Shown here: piece by piece, positions 17,909 to 26,969 of the stretch | Position numbering within the stretch: position 1 is the first letter of the stretch | Layout: every line of letters begins with the position of its first letter | Origin: Methylobacterium sp. AMS5 | GTDB lineage: Bacteria > Pseudomonadota > Alphaproteobacteria > Rhizobiales > Beijerinckiaceae | Reading direction: 5' to 3' | Length of the DNA: 64,000 nucleotides | NCBI RefSeq assembly: GCF_001542815.1 | Contig: NZ_CP006992.1 | Location: forward strand, 3,663,501-3,727,500 | Made by a program: the position numbers and the translations under genes | Notes under the pieces: model-generated | Database searches by the model: none | What the model saw: only the letters and a program-made list of their open reading frames with translations | Told to the model about the DNA's origin: nothing

Positions 17909-19102
17909 ATGGTTGCGCCGAAGTATTTGCGTCGACTATTCCTGGCTGCGCCACTGGTTTTCACGACCCCAAGCTCGGCACTTGCCCAGCAGGAGCCCTG
18001 CATCGGCAACTCTGCCGCCATCACCGGCCCGGCGGCCTTCACCGGCCAAGCCATCAGAATGGGCGCCGAGATCGCCCTTGATGAGATCAATGCCAAGGGG
18101 GGCGTCCTCGGCAAGCCGTTGCGCTTCGTCCAGTATGACGACGCTGGAACGCCGCCGCGCGGCGTCGACAACACCCGGCGCGTCGCGCTTGCCGATAAGT
18201 GTACCGTCATCCTCGGCGGTTACCACTCCACCGTTTCGGTGGCTCAGGTCGAGCCGGTCCATGCCATCGGCATTCCGTTCGTCGGCGTGCTCGCGGCCAA
18301 CACACAGGCCATCGAGAACGGCCGCAATCCGAACTACATGTTCCGGGTATCGGCCAAGGACAAATGGGTCGCCCGCTTCCTCGTCGAGCAGGCCGCGAAA
18401 GTCTCGAAGACCGGAAAGATCGCTTTCTTCTATGAGAATACAGGGTGGGGCAACGGTGCCGTGCCGGACGTGAAGGCGGCGATCGCAAAGGCCGGCAAAG
18501 AATTGGTCGCCACGGAGACCTTCAACTGGAACGATCAGGACATGACCGCGCAGGCGATCCGCGCGCGGGATTCGGGTGCCGACGTTGCCCTGTTCTGGGC
18601 CCTCGACCGCGAGGGCAACCAGCTCGTCCGCTCGATGGACAAGGTCGGCTACAAGCCCACCATCATCGGCGCCTGGGGCATCGCCGGCAATCTCGGCGAA
18701 CTTGCCGGCCCGCTCGCCAATGGCGTCCAGGTCGTGCAGACCTACAGCTTCATGGGCGACCTCGACCATAAAGGCCAAGCGCTCTGGCAGAAGATCCAGA
18801 CGAAGTACGGCCTGAAGGATCCGTCGCAGATCAAGATGGGCTCCGGCATCGCCAACACCTACGACGCCGTTCACATCGTGGCCCAGGCCATCGAGAAGGC
18901 CGGTGCCTTCGATTGGAAGAAGGTCCGCGAGGCGCTTTATCAAGTCAGATACGAGGGCTTGGTCGCGAAATACGATCCGGCTTTCGATTCTTCCGACCCG
19001 GAACGCCAGGACGCAATCCTGCCGAGCGAATACAAGCTGACGGTCTGGTCCGACGGCAAGCTCCTGCCGATTGCGCAGACCCCCTACGGCAGAACGAACT
19101 GA
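17909..19102 (+). CDS. ABC transporter periplasmic binding protein, branched-chain amino acid/amide (HAAT) type
   Basis: 397 aa. Sec signal peptide: KYLRR, hydrophobic LFLAAPLVFTTP, cleavage near SALAQQ. The mature part is a type-I periplasmic fold (AAITGPAAFTGQAIRMGAEIALDEINAKGGVLGKPL, VILGGYHSTVSVAQ, FYENTGWGNGAVPDVKAAIAKAG). Captures the ligand for the LivH/LivM(G)/LivF genes downstream. The adjacent cyclase and amidase suggest an amide or cyclic imide ligand rather than an amino acid; that is inference. Confidence 0.9.
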   Translation: MVAPKYLRRLFLAAPLVFTTPSSALAQQEPCIGNSAAITGPAAFTGQAIRMGAEIALDEINAKGGVLGKPLRFVQYDDAGTPPRGVDNTRRVALADKCTVILGGYHSTVSVAQVEPVHAIGIPFVGVLAANTQAIENGRNPNYMFRVSAKDKWVARFLVEQAAKVSKTGKIAFFYENTGWGNGAVPDVKAAIAKAGKELVATETFNWNDQDMTAQAIRARDSGADVALFWALDREGNQLVRSMDKVGYKPTIIGAWGIAGNLGELAGPLANGVQVVQTYSFMGDLDHKGQALWQKIQTKYGLKDPSQIKMGSGIANTYDAVHIVAQAIEKAGAFDWKKVREALYQVRYEGLVAKYDPAFDSSDPERQDAILPSEYKLTVWSDGKLLPIAQTPYGRTN

Positions 19103-19114
19103 CGGCACGCGCGC

Positions 19115-19138
19115 CCCCTCCCTCCTCGAAGGGAGGGG
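19115..19138 (+). terminator. Attenuating hairpin between binding protein and permease genes
   Basis: CCCCTCCCT, loop cctcga, AGGGAGGGG: a perfect 9-bp stem 13 bases after the binding-protein stop. No U-run follows, so it more likely lowers read-through or protects the upstream mRNA 3' end. Confidence 0.6.
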
Positions 19139-19228
19139 CGGGAGCGGCTCGTTCGAATCCCGATCGCCGGGTCGCCCCAACTCCGCTGAACGCCTGTCCG
19201 CTTCACACAGGGAACTCTCGCGGCAGCC

Positions 19229-20104
19229 ATGACGACCGCCCTGCAATATACGCTCTCAGGCCTCGCGATCGGGGGCATCTACGCCCTCGTCGCGCTCGGC
19301 TTCCACATCATGTGGTCGGCCGCCAAGGCCGTGAACTTCGCCCACGGCGACACGCTGATGATCGGCGCCGTCCTCGCCGTGATGGGCATCGATGCCGGCG
19401 TGCCGCTGCCGCTCGCCTGCCTCCTCGCAATCCTGGCCGGGGCCTTGTTCGGCGTTGTGCTGGAGCGTTTCGCGGTGCGACCGTTCATCGGCACCAACGC
19501 CTCGATCGGCTGGATGCTGACCACGATCGCCGTCGGCATCATGGCCGAATCCCTTGCCACGATGCAGTTCGGCGGCTTCTCGCGCCCCTTACCCTCGCCC
19601 GGCGTTGCAGGGGCGATCTCGATCCTCGGAGCGGGCGTCTATCCGCAGGAGCTCGTCATCCCAGCCGTCGCACTGCTGGCGATGGCGGGCCTCCACGCGA
19701 TGCAACGGCACACGCTCGTCGGCAGAGCGATGCAGGCGGTCGCCCACAACCGCCAAGCGGCCGCCCTGATGGGCATCAACGTCGACCGGATCGTGATGTT
19801 CTCCTTCGGCCTCGCGGCGCTGTTCGGCGCAGGGGCAGGCGTGCTCGTCGCCCCCGTGATTCAGGCTTCCGCCAGCATGGGCGTCCTCCTCGGGCTCAAG
19901 GGCTTCGCCGTCGCCATCATCGGCGGCATCACCAGTGGCCCCGGCGTCGTCCTGGCCGGCCTCGCCTTCGGGGTCATGGAGAAGTTCGTCGAGGGCTACG
20001 TTTCAACCGCGGCGCGGGAGATCGTCGGCTTCAGTGCGATGATCCTCGTCCTCGTCGCCTTCCCCCAGGGTCTGTTCGGCCGCCGGGAGATCTTCAAGGT
20101 ATGA
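19229..20104 (+). CDS. LivH-type ABC permease
   Basis: 291 aa, inner-membrane permease with about eight hydrophobic helices. Family blocks: YTLSGLAIGGIYALVALGFHIMWSAAKAVNFAHGD at the N-terminus, the coupling region QAVAHNRQAAALMGINVDRIVMFSFGLAALFGAGAGVL, and IIGGITSGPGVVLAGLAFGVMEKF. The stop overlaps the ATG of the LivM-G gene (ATGA). Confidence 0.92.
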   Translation: MTTALQYTLSGLAIGGIYALVALGFHIMWSAAKAVNFAHGDTLMIGAVLAVMGIDAGVPLPLACLLAILAGALFGVVLERFAVRPFIGTNASIGWMLTTIAVGIMAESLATMQFGGFSRPLPSPGVAGAISILGAGVYPQELVIPAVALLAMAGLHAMQRHTLVGRAMQAVAHNRQAAALMGINVDRIVMFSFGLAALFGAGAGVLVAPVIQASASMGVLLGLKGFAVAIIGGITSGPGVVLAGLAFGVMEKFVEGYVSTAAREIVGFSAMILVLVAFPQGLFGRREIFKV

Positions 20105-21480
20105 AGGCCCTCTACACCCTCGGCTTCGCGCTGCTCGCGGCCATCCTCGTTGTCGTGCCGCTCACCTCCGGCAACGAGTACGAACTTCGCTTGTTCATGC
20201 TGTTCCTGATCTACGGCGTGATCGCGGTCGGCCTGAATGTCCTCGTCGGCCTCACCGGCCTCGTCTCTCTCGGCCAAGCCGGACTGTTCGCGCTCGGCGC
20301 CTATACCGGCGCGATCCTGGCGATCCGGTTCAACCTCGACCTCGTCCTCGCAAGCATCGGCGCGGCGGTGGTGGCCGGGCTTTTCGGCGCGGCGCTGGCC
20401 TATCCGAGCGTGCGGGTGCGGGGCGTCTATCTCGCGGTGGTGACGATCGCCTTCGGCCTCATTGTCGAGAACGTTGCTATCGAGTGGCAGAGCCTCACCG
20501 GCGGCACGACGGGGCTCAGCGGCATCCCCGGCCCGAACCTCTTCGGAGTTCCGCTCTCGGGCTACGCCTTCTACGCCGTGCTCGCCATCACCCTGTTTCT
20601 CGCCACGCTGGCGGCGCACAACCTGAAGCACTCGGGCTACGGCCGCGCGATGCTGGCGGTCGCCCAGAGCGAGACGGCCGCGCGCAGCCTCGGCATCGGC
20701 GCGACGGGGATCCGCACGCTCGCCTTCGCGGTCGCGGCCATGACGGCGGGGATCGCGGGCAGCTTCTACGCCTTCCTCAACGCCTATATCTCGCCCGACA
20801 TCTTCACCTTCTCGGATTCCGTCCGATTCCTGCTGATGGTGATTCTGGGAGGAGCGGCCTCGACCTTCGGACCGATCGTCGGCGCCTTCATCCTGACCTA
20901 TCTGCCGGAGGTGCTGCAGCGCTTCGCCGAGTGGCAGAAATTCGCCTACGGCGCCCTGCTGCTGGCGGTGATGTTCGGCCTGCCCGGCGGCATCCTGGGT
21001 ACGCTGGGCCAACTCTACGCCCGTCTGCGCCCCGGCCCGCGTGGGGTCGAGCCGGGCCAAGGCATGCCCGCCGCCGAGCTTCTCGCGAGCCGCAAGCCTA
21101 CCGGCCTGGAGACCCACAGCCTCTCCGTTCGCTTCGGCGGGCTCACGGCGCTGAGCGCTGCGAGCGTTCGGGTCGCCCCAGGCGAGATCCACGCTCTGAT
21201 CGGTCCGAACGGAGCCGGCAAGTCGACCTTCGTGAACACGATCTCGGGCTTCTATCGCCCGAGCGAGGGGGGCGTGCACCTCGACGGGACCGATCTTGCC
21301 GGCCTCAAAGTTCACGGCATTGCGCGGCTCGGTCTCGCCCGCACCTTCCAGAACACCGAGCTGTTCGGACAGATGACGGTTCTGGAGAATGTCATGGTGG
21401 GTGGCTTTGCCCATCACGGCTACGGCCTGACCGGCGCGATCCTGCGCACGCCCCGCTTCCGCCGCGAGGAGGCCGCCTGA
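20101..21480 (+). CDS. LivM-type permease fused to a truncated LivG-type ATPase domain
   Basis: 459 aa. Residues 1-325 are a LivM permease (LNVLVGLTGLVSLGQAGLFALGAYTGAILA, VRVRGVYLAVVTIAFGLIVENV, RSLGIGATGIRTLAFAVAAMTAGIAGSFYA, LGGAASTFGPIVGAF). Residues about 340-459 begin a LivG ATPase: Walker A GPNGAGKST, Q-loop LARTFQNTELFGQMTVLENVMVG. The protein then ends at RRFRREEAA-like sequence (TPRFRREEAA). The ABC signature, Walker B and switch His, about 110-130 residues, are missing. LivM-LivG fusions in related bacteria normally carry a full ATPase. The livF start overlaps the stop (TGATGA). Confidence 0.88.
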   Translation: MKALYTLGFALLAAILVVVPLTSGNEYELRLFMLFLIYGVIAVGLNVLVGLTGLVSLGQAGLFALGAYTGAILAIRFNLDLVLASIGAAVVAGLFGAALAYPSVRVRGVYLAVVTIAFGLIVENVAIEWQSLTGGTTGLSGIPGPNLFGVPLSGYAFYAVLAITLFLATLAAHNLKHSGYGRAMLAVAQSETAARSLGIGATGIRTLAFAVAAMTAGIAGSFYAFLNAYISPDIFTFSDSVRFLLMVILGGAASTFGPIVGAFILTYLPEVLQRFAEWQKFAYGALLLAVMFGLPGGILGTLGQLYARLRPGPRGVEPGQGMPAAELLASRKPTGLETHSLSVRFGGLTALSAASVRVAPGEIHALIGPNGAGKSTFVNTISGFYRPSEGGVHLDGTDLAGLKVHGIARLGLARTFQNTELFGQMTVLENVMVGGFAHHGYGLTGAILRTPRFRREEAA

Positions 21481-22217
21481 TGACCGATACTCCGCTTCTC
21501 TCGGTCGAGAACCTCGAAGTCCGCTACGGCGCGGCAACCGCGCTCCGCGGTGCGAACCTGACCGTGCAGCGCGGCCAGCTGGTCGCCGTGATCGGCAATA
21601 ACGGTGCCGGCAAGACCTCGCTGATGCGCGGGATCACCGGCCTCGTACGACCGAGCGGTGGCCGCGTCCTGTTCAAGGGCGAGGAGGTCACGCGGCTGCC
21701 CGCCCATGCCAAGGTCGCCCGCGGTCTCGCGATGGTGCCCGAGGGACGCCTGATCTTCCCCGACCAAACCGTCGAGGACAATCTGATACTGGGTGCCTAC
21801 ACCCATGGCGGCCTCAAGACGGCGCGGGCGAAGCGGACGCTGGAGCGGGCGCTCGCGCTCTTCCCGCGCTTGCGCGAGCGGCTGCGCCAGCCGGCCGGCA
21901 GCATGTCGGGCGGCGAGCAGCAGATGCTCGCCATCGCCCGCGGTCTGATGGCCGAACCCGACCTCCTGGTGATCGACGAACTCTCGCTCGGCCTCGCGCC
22001 CCGCGTCGTCGAGCAACTCATTGGCGTCTTGCGCGACCTCAACGGCCAAGGCCTCACCATTCTTCTCGTCGAGCAGCTCGCATCCTACGCGCTCGCCATC
22101 GCCGACCACGCCTACGTGGTGGCGCAGGGGCGCACGGTGCGGGACGGCCCGAGCGGGCTCATTGCCCGCGACCCGGAGGTCATGGAGACCTTTCTCGGCA
22201 AGAAGAAAGCCGCCTGA
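21481..22217 (+). CDS. LivF-type ABC ATPase
   Basis: 245 aa, complete ATPase: Walker A GNNGAGKTS, Q-loop MVPEGRLIFPDQTVEDNLILG, signature MSGGEQQML, Walker B LLVIDELSLGLAP (Glu followed by Leu instead of the common Pro-Ser), H-loop replaced by LLVEQLASYAL, as usual in LivF. It would have to energise the transporter alone or with the truncated LivG half. The last residues GKKKAA are typical. Confidence 0.92.
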
Positions 22218-22245
22218 GAGCGGCATCCCGCCGAACCCGATACGG

Positions 22246-22267
22246 CACGGCACCGGACGGTGCCGTG
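22246..22267 (+). terminator. Hairpin between livF and the cyclase gene
   Basis: CACGGCACC, loop ggac, GGTGCCGTG: perfect 9-bp stem in the 81-base gap. It may reduce read-through into the cyclase and amidase genes. Confidence 0.55.
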
Positions 22268-22298
22268 AACGATCCGTCACGCCCGAAAAGGACCCGCC

Positions 22299-23000
22299 AT
22301 GCCCCAGCGCGTCGTCGATTTGAGCCTCCTGATCGAGGACAACATGCCGGCCCACAAGCTCTTCCAGCGGCCGGTGATCACCACGCATCTCAGTCACGCG
22401 AGTTCGGCCGCCCTCAATCTCGGCGTGCCGGGCGATGCGATGACCTTCCAGACGAACTTCATCGCGATGCTCGACCATGTCGGCACCCATGTGGACGCCT
22501 TCCGGCACGTCGATCCGAACGGCCAGCCGGTCGACGAGATGCCGCTGGAGCTGTTCATGGGCAAGGCGGTCTGCTTCGACCTGCGTCACATCCCCGATCT
22601 CGGCGACATCACGGTCGCCGACATGGAGGCGGCGGAGGCCAAGAGCGGCGTCAAGGTCGACGGACACATCGTCCTGCTCTGCACCGGCTTCCACGCGCGC
22701 AACTATCCAAGCCTCGACTCGGTGTGGAAGAACCCGCTGCTGACCGTGGAGGCCACCCAATGGCTGCACGAGCGCGGCTCGAAGATGCACGGTGTCGAGG
22801 GGCCCTCCACCGATAAGCCGAGCGACAACATCTTCGCTCAGCATCGCCTCTGCCGTGAACTTGGCATGAGCCATTGGGAATGGCTGGTGAACCTGGAGGA
22901 GCTTCTGGGCAAGGGCGAGGTGCAGTTCTTCGGCGCGCCGCTGAAGTTCAAGGGCGGCTCCGGCTCGCCGGTCCGCGCTTTCGCCCTCGTCAACGACTGA
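22299..23000 (+). CDS. Cyclase-family metal-dependent hydrolase (kynurenine formamidase-like)
   Basis: 233 aa. Motif HVGTHVDAFRH (cyclase family HxGTHxDxxxH metal site) near residues 61-71, plus RVVDLSLLIEDNMP at the N-terminus and GPSTDKPSDN, HRLCRELGMSHWEWLVNLEEL at the C-terminus. Family members hydrolyse formylkynurenine, cyclic imides, isatin or close polyketide rings. Next to an amidase and a Liv transporter, hydrolysis of an amide or cyclic imide is the simplest reading. ATG at 22299 has AAAGGA upstream. Confidence 0.85.
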   Translation: MPQRVVDLSLLIEDNMPAHKLFQRPVITTHLSHASSAALNLGVPGDAMTFQTNFIAMLDHVGTHVDAFRHVDPNGQPVDEMPLELFMGKAVCFDLRHIPDLGDITVADMEAAEAKSGVKVDGHIVLLCTGFHARNYPSLDSVWKNPLLTVEATQWLHERGSKMHGVEGPSTDKPSDNIFAQHRLCRELGMSHWEWLVNLEELLGKGEVQFFGAPLKFKGGSGSPVRAFALVND

Positions 23001-23053
23001 CGCCATTGCGGCGCCCCCTCGGGCGCCGCGCCTCCCTTGCAGAGAGTGGAGCG

Positions 23054-24463
23054 ATGACGAGCGACCTCGACTTCATGACCGCGCTCGCATTGCGCCGCCT
23101 GATCGCGGTGCGCGCGATTTCGCCGGTCGAGCTGACGGAGCGCGCCCTCGCGCGTGCCGAGACGAGCCAAGCGTCCTTGAATGCCTTCTGCCACCTGATG
23201 CCGGAGGAGGCCCGCAGCGCCGCGCGCCGGGCCGAGGACGCTGTGATGCGCGGCGCGCCTCTCGGGCTGCTCCACGGCCTGCCGGTCTCGGTGAAGGATC
23301 TGATCGCGGTGGGCGGCCAACCCTACGCGTCCGGCTCGCGGGCCATGGCAAGCAATGTCGCCGCCGCCGATGCCCCCGCCGTCGAGCGCCTGCGTGCCGC
23401 CGGCGCCATCATCATCGGGAAGACCACCACGAGTGAGTTCGGAGCCAAGCCCGTCGGCGACTCGCCGCTCACCGGCATCACCCGCCATCCCTGGGATCTG
23501 GCGAAGACACCGGGCGGATCGAGCGCCGGCGCGGCCGCCTCGGTGGCATCCGGGATCACGCCCTTCGCACTCGGCACCGACGGCGGCGGCTCCCTGCGCA
23601 TTCCCGCAGCGCTGACGGGCCTCGTCGGGTTCAAGGCGCAATTCGGGCGGGTTCCGGTCTGGCCGACCTCGGCAACGCCGACGCTGGCCCATGTCGGCGC
23701 GCTTGCTCGCAACGTCGCCGATGCCGCCTTGCTGACGACGGCGGTCGCCGGCCACGATCCGCGCGATCCCTCCGCGGTGGCCGGGCCCGTCCCGGACCTT
23801 TTGGGCGCGGTGAAAGCTTCCATCGCCGGCCTGCGGGTCGCCTGGAGCGCGACACTCGGCTACGCGCGGCCCAACCCGGAGGTCGCCGCCATCGCCCGTG
23901 CCGCTGCGATGACGCTGGCAGACCAGGGCGCGATCGTGGAAGAGGTCGAGACCGTCTTCGAGTCCGATCCAGCCGCTCTCTGGACGGCCGAGTTCTACGC
24001 CGGCATCGGCACCCGCCTGCGCGGCGTTCTCGAAAGCCGCCGCGACCTCCTGGACCCCGCCGTCGCCGACGTGCTCGACGCCGCCCTCGCTCAGGAGATG
24101 CGCGCCTACTACGAGACCGTCTTCGCGCGCTACGCGCTGCGGGACCGGATGGTCGACTTCTTCACCGGCTACGATGTCCTCGTGTCGCCGACACTGCCGA
24201 TCTCGTCCTTGGAAGCAGGCAGGAACATCCCGGAGGGGCTGGAAGATCGCAGCCTCGTCTCCTGGGCCTTCTATACCTATCCTTTCAACCTCACGGGCCA
24301 GCCCGCCGCCTCTGTCTGCGCGGGGATTGCCTCGGATGGAATGCCCGTCGGCCTCCAGATCGTGGGCCGCACGCTCGGCGAATACGACGTGATGCGAGCG
24401 GCTGCGGCGATCGAGCGGACGAAGCCGCCGGGCTATAATCTTCGTCCGCTGACAGAGCCGTGA
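23054..24463 (+). CDS. Amidase (amidase signature family)
   Basis: 469 aa. The Ser-cisSer-Lys triad is complete: Lys in LPVSVKDLIAVGG, cis-Ser in PGGSSAGAAASVASG, nucleophile in GTDGGGSLRIPAALTGLVGFK. The ATG at 23054 follows GGAGCG. It hydrolyses an amide to acid plus ammonia; signature enzymes also include carbamoyl and hydantoin-type hydrolases. Same strand and direction as the cyclase, 53 bases downstream, so probably co-transcribed. Substrate unknown. Confidence 0.9.
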   Translation: MTSDLDFMTALALRRLIAVRAISPVELTERALARAETSQASLNAFCHLMPEEARSAARRAEDAVMRGAPLGLLHGLPVSVKDLIAVGGQPYASGSRAMASNVAAADAPAVERLRAAGAIIIGKTTTSEFGAKPVGDSPLTGITRHPWDLAKTPGGSSAGAAASVASGITPFALGTDGGGSLRIPAALTGLVGFKAQFGRVPVWPTSATPTLAHVGALARNVADAALLTTAVAGHDPRDPSAVAGPVPDLLGAVKASIAGLRVAWSATLGYARPNPEVAAIARAAAMTLADQGAIVEEVETVFESDPAALWTAEFYAGIGTRLRGVLESRRDLLDPAVADVLDAALAQEMRAYYETVFARYALRDRMVDFFTGYDVLVSPTLPISSLEAGRNIPEGLEDRSLVSWAFYTYPFNLTGQPAASVCAGIASDGMPVGLQIVGRTLGEYDVMRAAAAIERTKPPGYNLRPLTEP

Positions 24464-24757
24464 GGGGCAACCGCGATGAGGATGGTCGGGGCTGGCCCTG
24501 GTTCAACCAAAACAGAAAGTCCGTTTGTGGCGCAGAGCCGAACAGGCGGAGCGCGAATTTTTGCCCGCTTTCGGCCCTTTACGTGCGGCCGCTCAAATGG
24601 CCGCTACGAGTCCAGCCGGCTTGAAAACGATGGTTCAAGACAACTCCGACGATGATCGGCTTCTATCCATTGCAGACGAGTGCAATTTCGCAAAGTTCGT
24701 CCCGATCTATCCAACGGATAGAATTGCAATTGAAACAACAAAGCGTGGCCCAGAATA
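24464..24757. other. AT-richer spacer, no gene seen
   Basis: About 290 bases between the amidase and the convergent TetR gene, noticeably lower in GC around 24640-24780. A 106-codon frame covers it but has no recognisable domain and an implausible mixture of sequence; I do not call it. Confidence 0.5.
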
Positions 24758-25462
24758 TTACGCTCCCTTGGATTCCTGTGTGCTCTCAAAGAAAATTTTC
24801 GGTGCGCCGCGCATGAAGACGCCGACATCATCGGAGAGCGTCTGAGAAAGATCCTCTGGGATCGGCCAGCCATAAACGAACTTTCGGATCGCGAGATAGA
24901 AGACCTTGCCGTGTAGGGCCCAGGCCGCCTCGGCCTCCCGCTCGCTCAAGGGCACCGTGGCGAAATCCGGCAGGCCGAGATCCGCCCGGAGTTCAGCGCA
25001 GATCGGATGGATGACGCGCTCACGCACGATCTCAAGATAGCGCGGAGCGATGTCGTAGCCCTTCAGCCCCGAGAAGACGAAGATGCGCACCCAGACATAG
25101 TCGAAGATCCTCCCGGCATATTCGCTGTAGAAGCGCAGGATCCGTGCCTCCAGCGGTTGCGAGCGGTCCTGCACCAAGCCGCTCCAGGCCGGATTCCAGC
25201 GCTGCACGTAGACGTGCTCGTAGACGCGGTCGAGCAGCGCTTCCTTGGTGGGGAAATAGCGAAAGATCGCCGAGTGCGTGATGCCGAGGCTCTTGGCCAG
25301 TTCCCGTGTCTGACCGCCGAGGCCGTGCTCGGCGAAGAACTGCGCCGCTGCTTCCACGATCTGCTGCTCACGCTGTGCCGCCGGAAGGCGCCGCCGGCCG
25401 ATGAGGTCGAGCGTCGGCGACTTTCCGTCCGGGGCATCCTCCAGGGTGGCGGGCGAATCCAT
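24758..25462 (-). CDS. TetR-family transcriptional regulator
   Basis: 234 aa from the ATG at 25462 (MDSPATLEDAPDGK). HTH: QREQQIVEAAAQFFAEHGLGGQTRELAKSLGITHSAIFRYFPTKEALLDRVYEH. The C-terminal domain is all-helical with aromatic-rich SEYAGRIFDYVWVRIFVFSGLKGYDIAPRYLEI, a ligand pocket. Divergent from the molybdenum hydroxylase operon with paired operator-like sites between them, so a repressor of that operon and itself is likely. Confidence 0.92.
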   Translation of the reverse strand: MDSPATLEDAPDGKSPTLDLIGRRRLPAAQREQQIVEAAAQFFAEHGLGGQTRELAKSLGITHSAIFRYFPTKEALLDRVYEHVYVQRWNPAWSGLVQDRSQPLEARILRFYSEYAGRIFDYVWVRIFVFSGLKGYDIAPRYLEIVRERVIHPICAELRADLGLPDFATVPLSEREAEAAWALHGKVFYLAIRKFVYGWPIPEDLSQTLSDDVGVFMRGAPKIFFESTQESKGA

Positions 25463-25469
25463 GCTTCGT

Positions 25470-25532
25470 GACCGTTTGGTTATTTCGCTTGACGCGATCG
25501 TCCGCACTTGGATAGCTTGTAACCAAGCGGTC
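25470..25532 (+). promoter_or_regulatory. Divergent promoter with twin TetR operator-like sites
   Basis: Two inverted copies of one 13-mer differing at one base: GACCGTTTGGTTA (25470-25482) and TAACCAAGCGGTC (25520-25532). Each is itself a near-palindrome of the form RACC-N4-GGTY, as TetR operators often are. Between them TTGACG (25489-25494) and TAGCTT (25513-25518), spacing 18, form a reasonable sigma-70 promoter for the rightward operon, with one operator at its start region. Confidence 0.7.
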
Positions 25533-25590
25533 AACAACGATCGGACAAACGATCGACCGCAGCGACATGCGGCCTGTGGGAGGGACGCTC

Positions 25591-26469
25591 ATGAAGGCTC
25601 GTGCCTTCGATTACCGCCGCGTGGCAAGCGTGGCGGAGGCGCTCGACGCCTATGCCGCCTGTGAAGGCGAGGCGCGCTTCCTCGCGGGCGGCCAGAGTCT
25701 GCTGCCGGCGCTGAACCTGCGCCTCGACGCGCCCGACCTGCTCATCGACATCGGACGGATCGAAAGTCTGCGCGGCATCGCGATTGAGGGCGACCGGCTG
25801 CGCATCGGCGCCCTGACGCGTCACGCCGAGACGCTGGCCTCCCCGCTGATCGCCGAGCATGCCCCGCTCCTGACCCAGGCCGCGGCCTACATGGCGCATC
25901 CGGCGATCCGCAATCTCGGCACGATGGGCGGCAGCCTCGCCCTGTCGGACCCGGCCTCCGAACTGCCGGCCTGCATGCGGGCGCTCGGCGCCGAGTTCGA
26001 GATCACCGGCCGTGACGGCACCCGGACGGTCGCGGCGGACGACTTCTTCCTCGACCTGTTCGAGAACGTGATCGAGCCCGGCGAGATGTTGACCGCGGTG
26101 CGCGTGCCGCTGCCCGTGCCCGGCACGCGGATGCGGTTCGAGGAAATCGCCCGGCGGCGCGGCGACTACGCCCTGGTCGGCCTCGCGGCGCATCTCGTCC
26201 TCACCGGTGAGACGGTGGAATCGGCCCGCCTCGCCTTCTGCTCGGTCGGCCCGACGCCGATGCGGGCGCCGACGGCCGAGGCGGCGCTTGCCGGCCGGCC
26301 GCTCGATGCGGCGGCCATCGCTGAAGCCACGGCGGCGCTCGCCGACGACCTCGCGCCGGACGAGGACGAGGGCTTCTCGGCGGCGGCGCGGATGCATCTC
26401 GCCCGCGTCCTGCTCGGCCGGGTGCTGCCCGCCCTGAGGGAACAAGAGACCGGGGAGATGGCGGCATGA
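25591..26469 (+). CDS. Molybdenum hydroxylase FAD subunit (CoxM/xanthine dehydrogenase medium chain)
   Basis: 292 aa from the ATG at 25591 (MKARAFDYRRVASVAEALDAY). FAD-binding loops ARFLAGGQSLLPALNLRLDAPDLLIDI and HPAIRNLGTMGGSLALSDPASELP match the FAD_binding_5 domain; the C-terminal CO_deh_flav_C part starts near FEEIARRRGDYALVGLAAHL. Transfers electrons from the iron-sulfur subunit to an acceptor. Overlaps the next gene by ATGA. Confidence 0.93.
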   Translation: MKARAFDYRRVASVAEALDAYAACEGEARFLAGGQSLLPALNLRLDAPDLLIDIGRIESLRGIAIEGDRLRIGALTRHAETLASPLIAEHAPLLTQAAAYMAHPAIRNLGTMGGSLALSDPASELPACMRALGAEFEITGRDGTRTVAADDFFLDLFENVIEPGEMLTAVRVPLPVPGTRMRFEEIARRRGDYALVGLAAHLVLTGETVESARLAFCSVGPTPMRAPTAEAALAGRPLDAAAIAEATAALADDLAPDEDEGFSAAARMHLARVLLGRVLPALREQETGEMAA

Positions 26470-26969
26470 TCGAGCCGCAGCCCGTCGCCGTCACCGTCAA
26501 CGGCGCCCGCCTCCGCCGCTTCGTCGAGCCGCGAGTCTCGCTGGCCGACTTCCTGCGGCAGGATCTCGGCCTCACCGGCACCCATCTCGGCTGCGAGGTC
26601 GGCGCCTGCGGCGCCTGCATCGTCAATCTCGACGGACAGCCGGTCCATGCCTGCCTGATGCTCGCGGTCCAGGCGGACGGGATGCGGATCGACACGGTCG
26701 AGGGCCTGTCGGAGTCCGGCGAACTCGCCGAATTGCAGGCGGCCTTCCACGCCCGCAACGCCCTGCAATGCGGCTTCTGCACGCCGGGCATCCTCGTGGT
26801 CGCCCGTGACTTTATCCGCGACTGCCGCGCGAGTGGACGCAAACCAACGCGAGCGGCGATCCGCGACGCGCTCTCCGGCAATTACTGTCGCTGTACCGGC
26901 TACGAAGCGATCGTCGACGCCATCGAGAGCGTCGCGGGCGCAGCCCCGATGCGGGAGGACGCGGCGTGA
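26466..26969 (+). CDS. Molybdenum hydroxylase [2Fe-2S] subunit (CoxS type)
   Basis: 167 aa with two [2Fe-2S] clusters. Plant-ferredoxin type: GCEVGACGACIVNLDG with a distal Cys in VHACL. All-helical domain: ALQCGFCTPG and GNYCRCTGYEAIVDAI. It links the molybdenum subunit to the flavin subunit. Overlaps both neighbours by four bases. Confidence 0.95.
   Translation: MIEPQPVAVTVNGARLRRFVEPRVSLADFLRQDLGLTGTHLGCEVGACGACIVNLDGQPVHACLMLAVQADGMRIDTVEGLSESGELAELQAAFHARNALQCGFCTPGILVVARDFIRDCRASGRKPTRAAIRDALSGNYCRCTGYEAIVDAIESVAGAAPMREDAA

Noticed and set aside
19141-19170. Possible attachment-site copy of the tRNA-Gly 3' end (TTCGAATCCC)
   Set aside because: Only about ten bases match, and they are part of the common T-loop string; no match to the acceptor stem.
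19996-21537. 513-codon minus-strand frame across LivM-LivG
   Set aside because: Antisense to genes with clear transmembrane and Walker motifs; Arg/Glu/Ala-rich and without recognisable fold.
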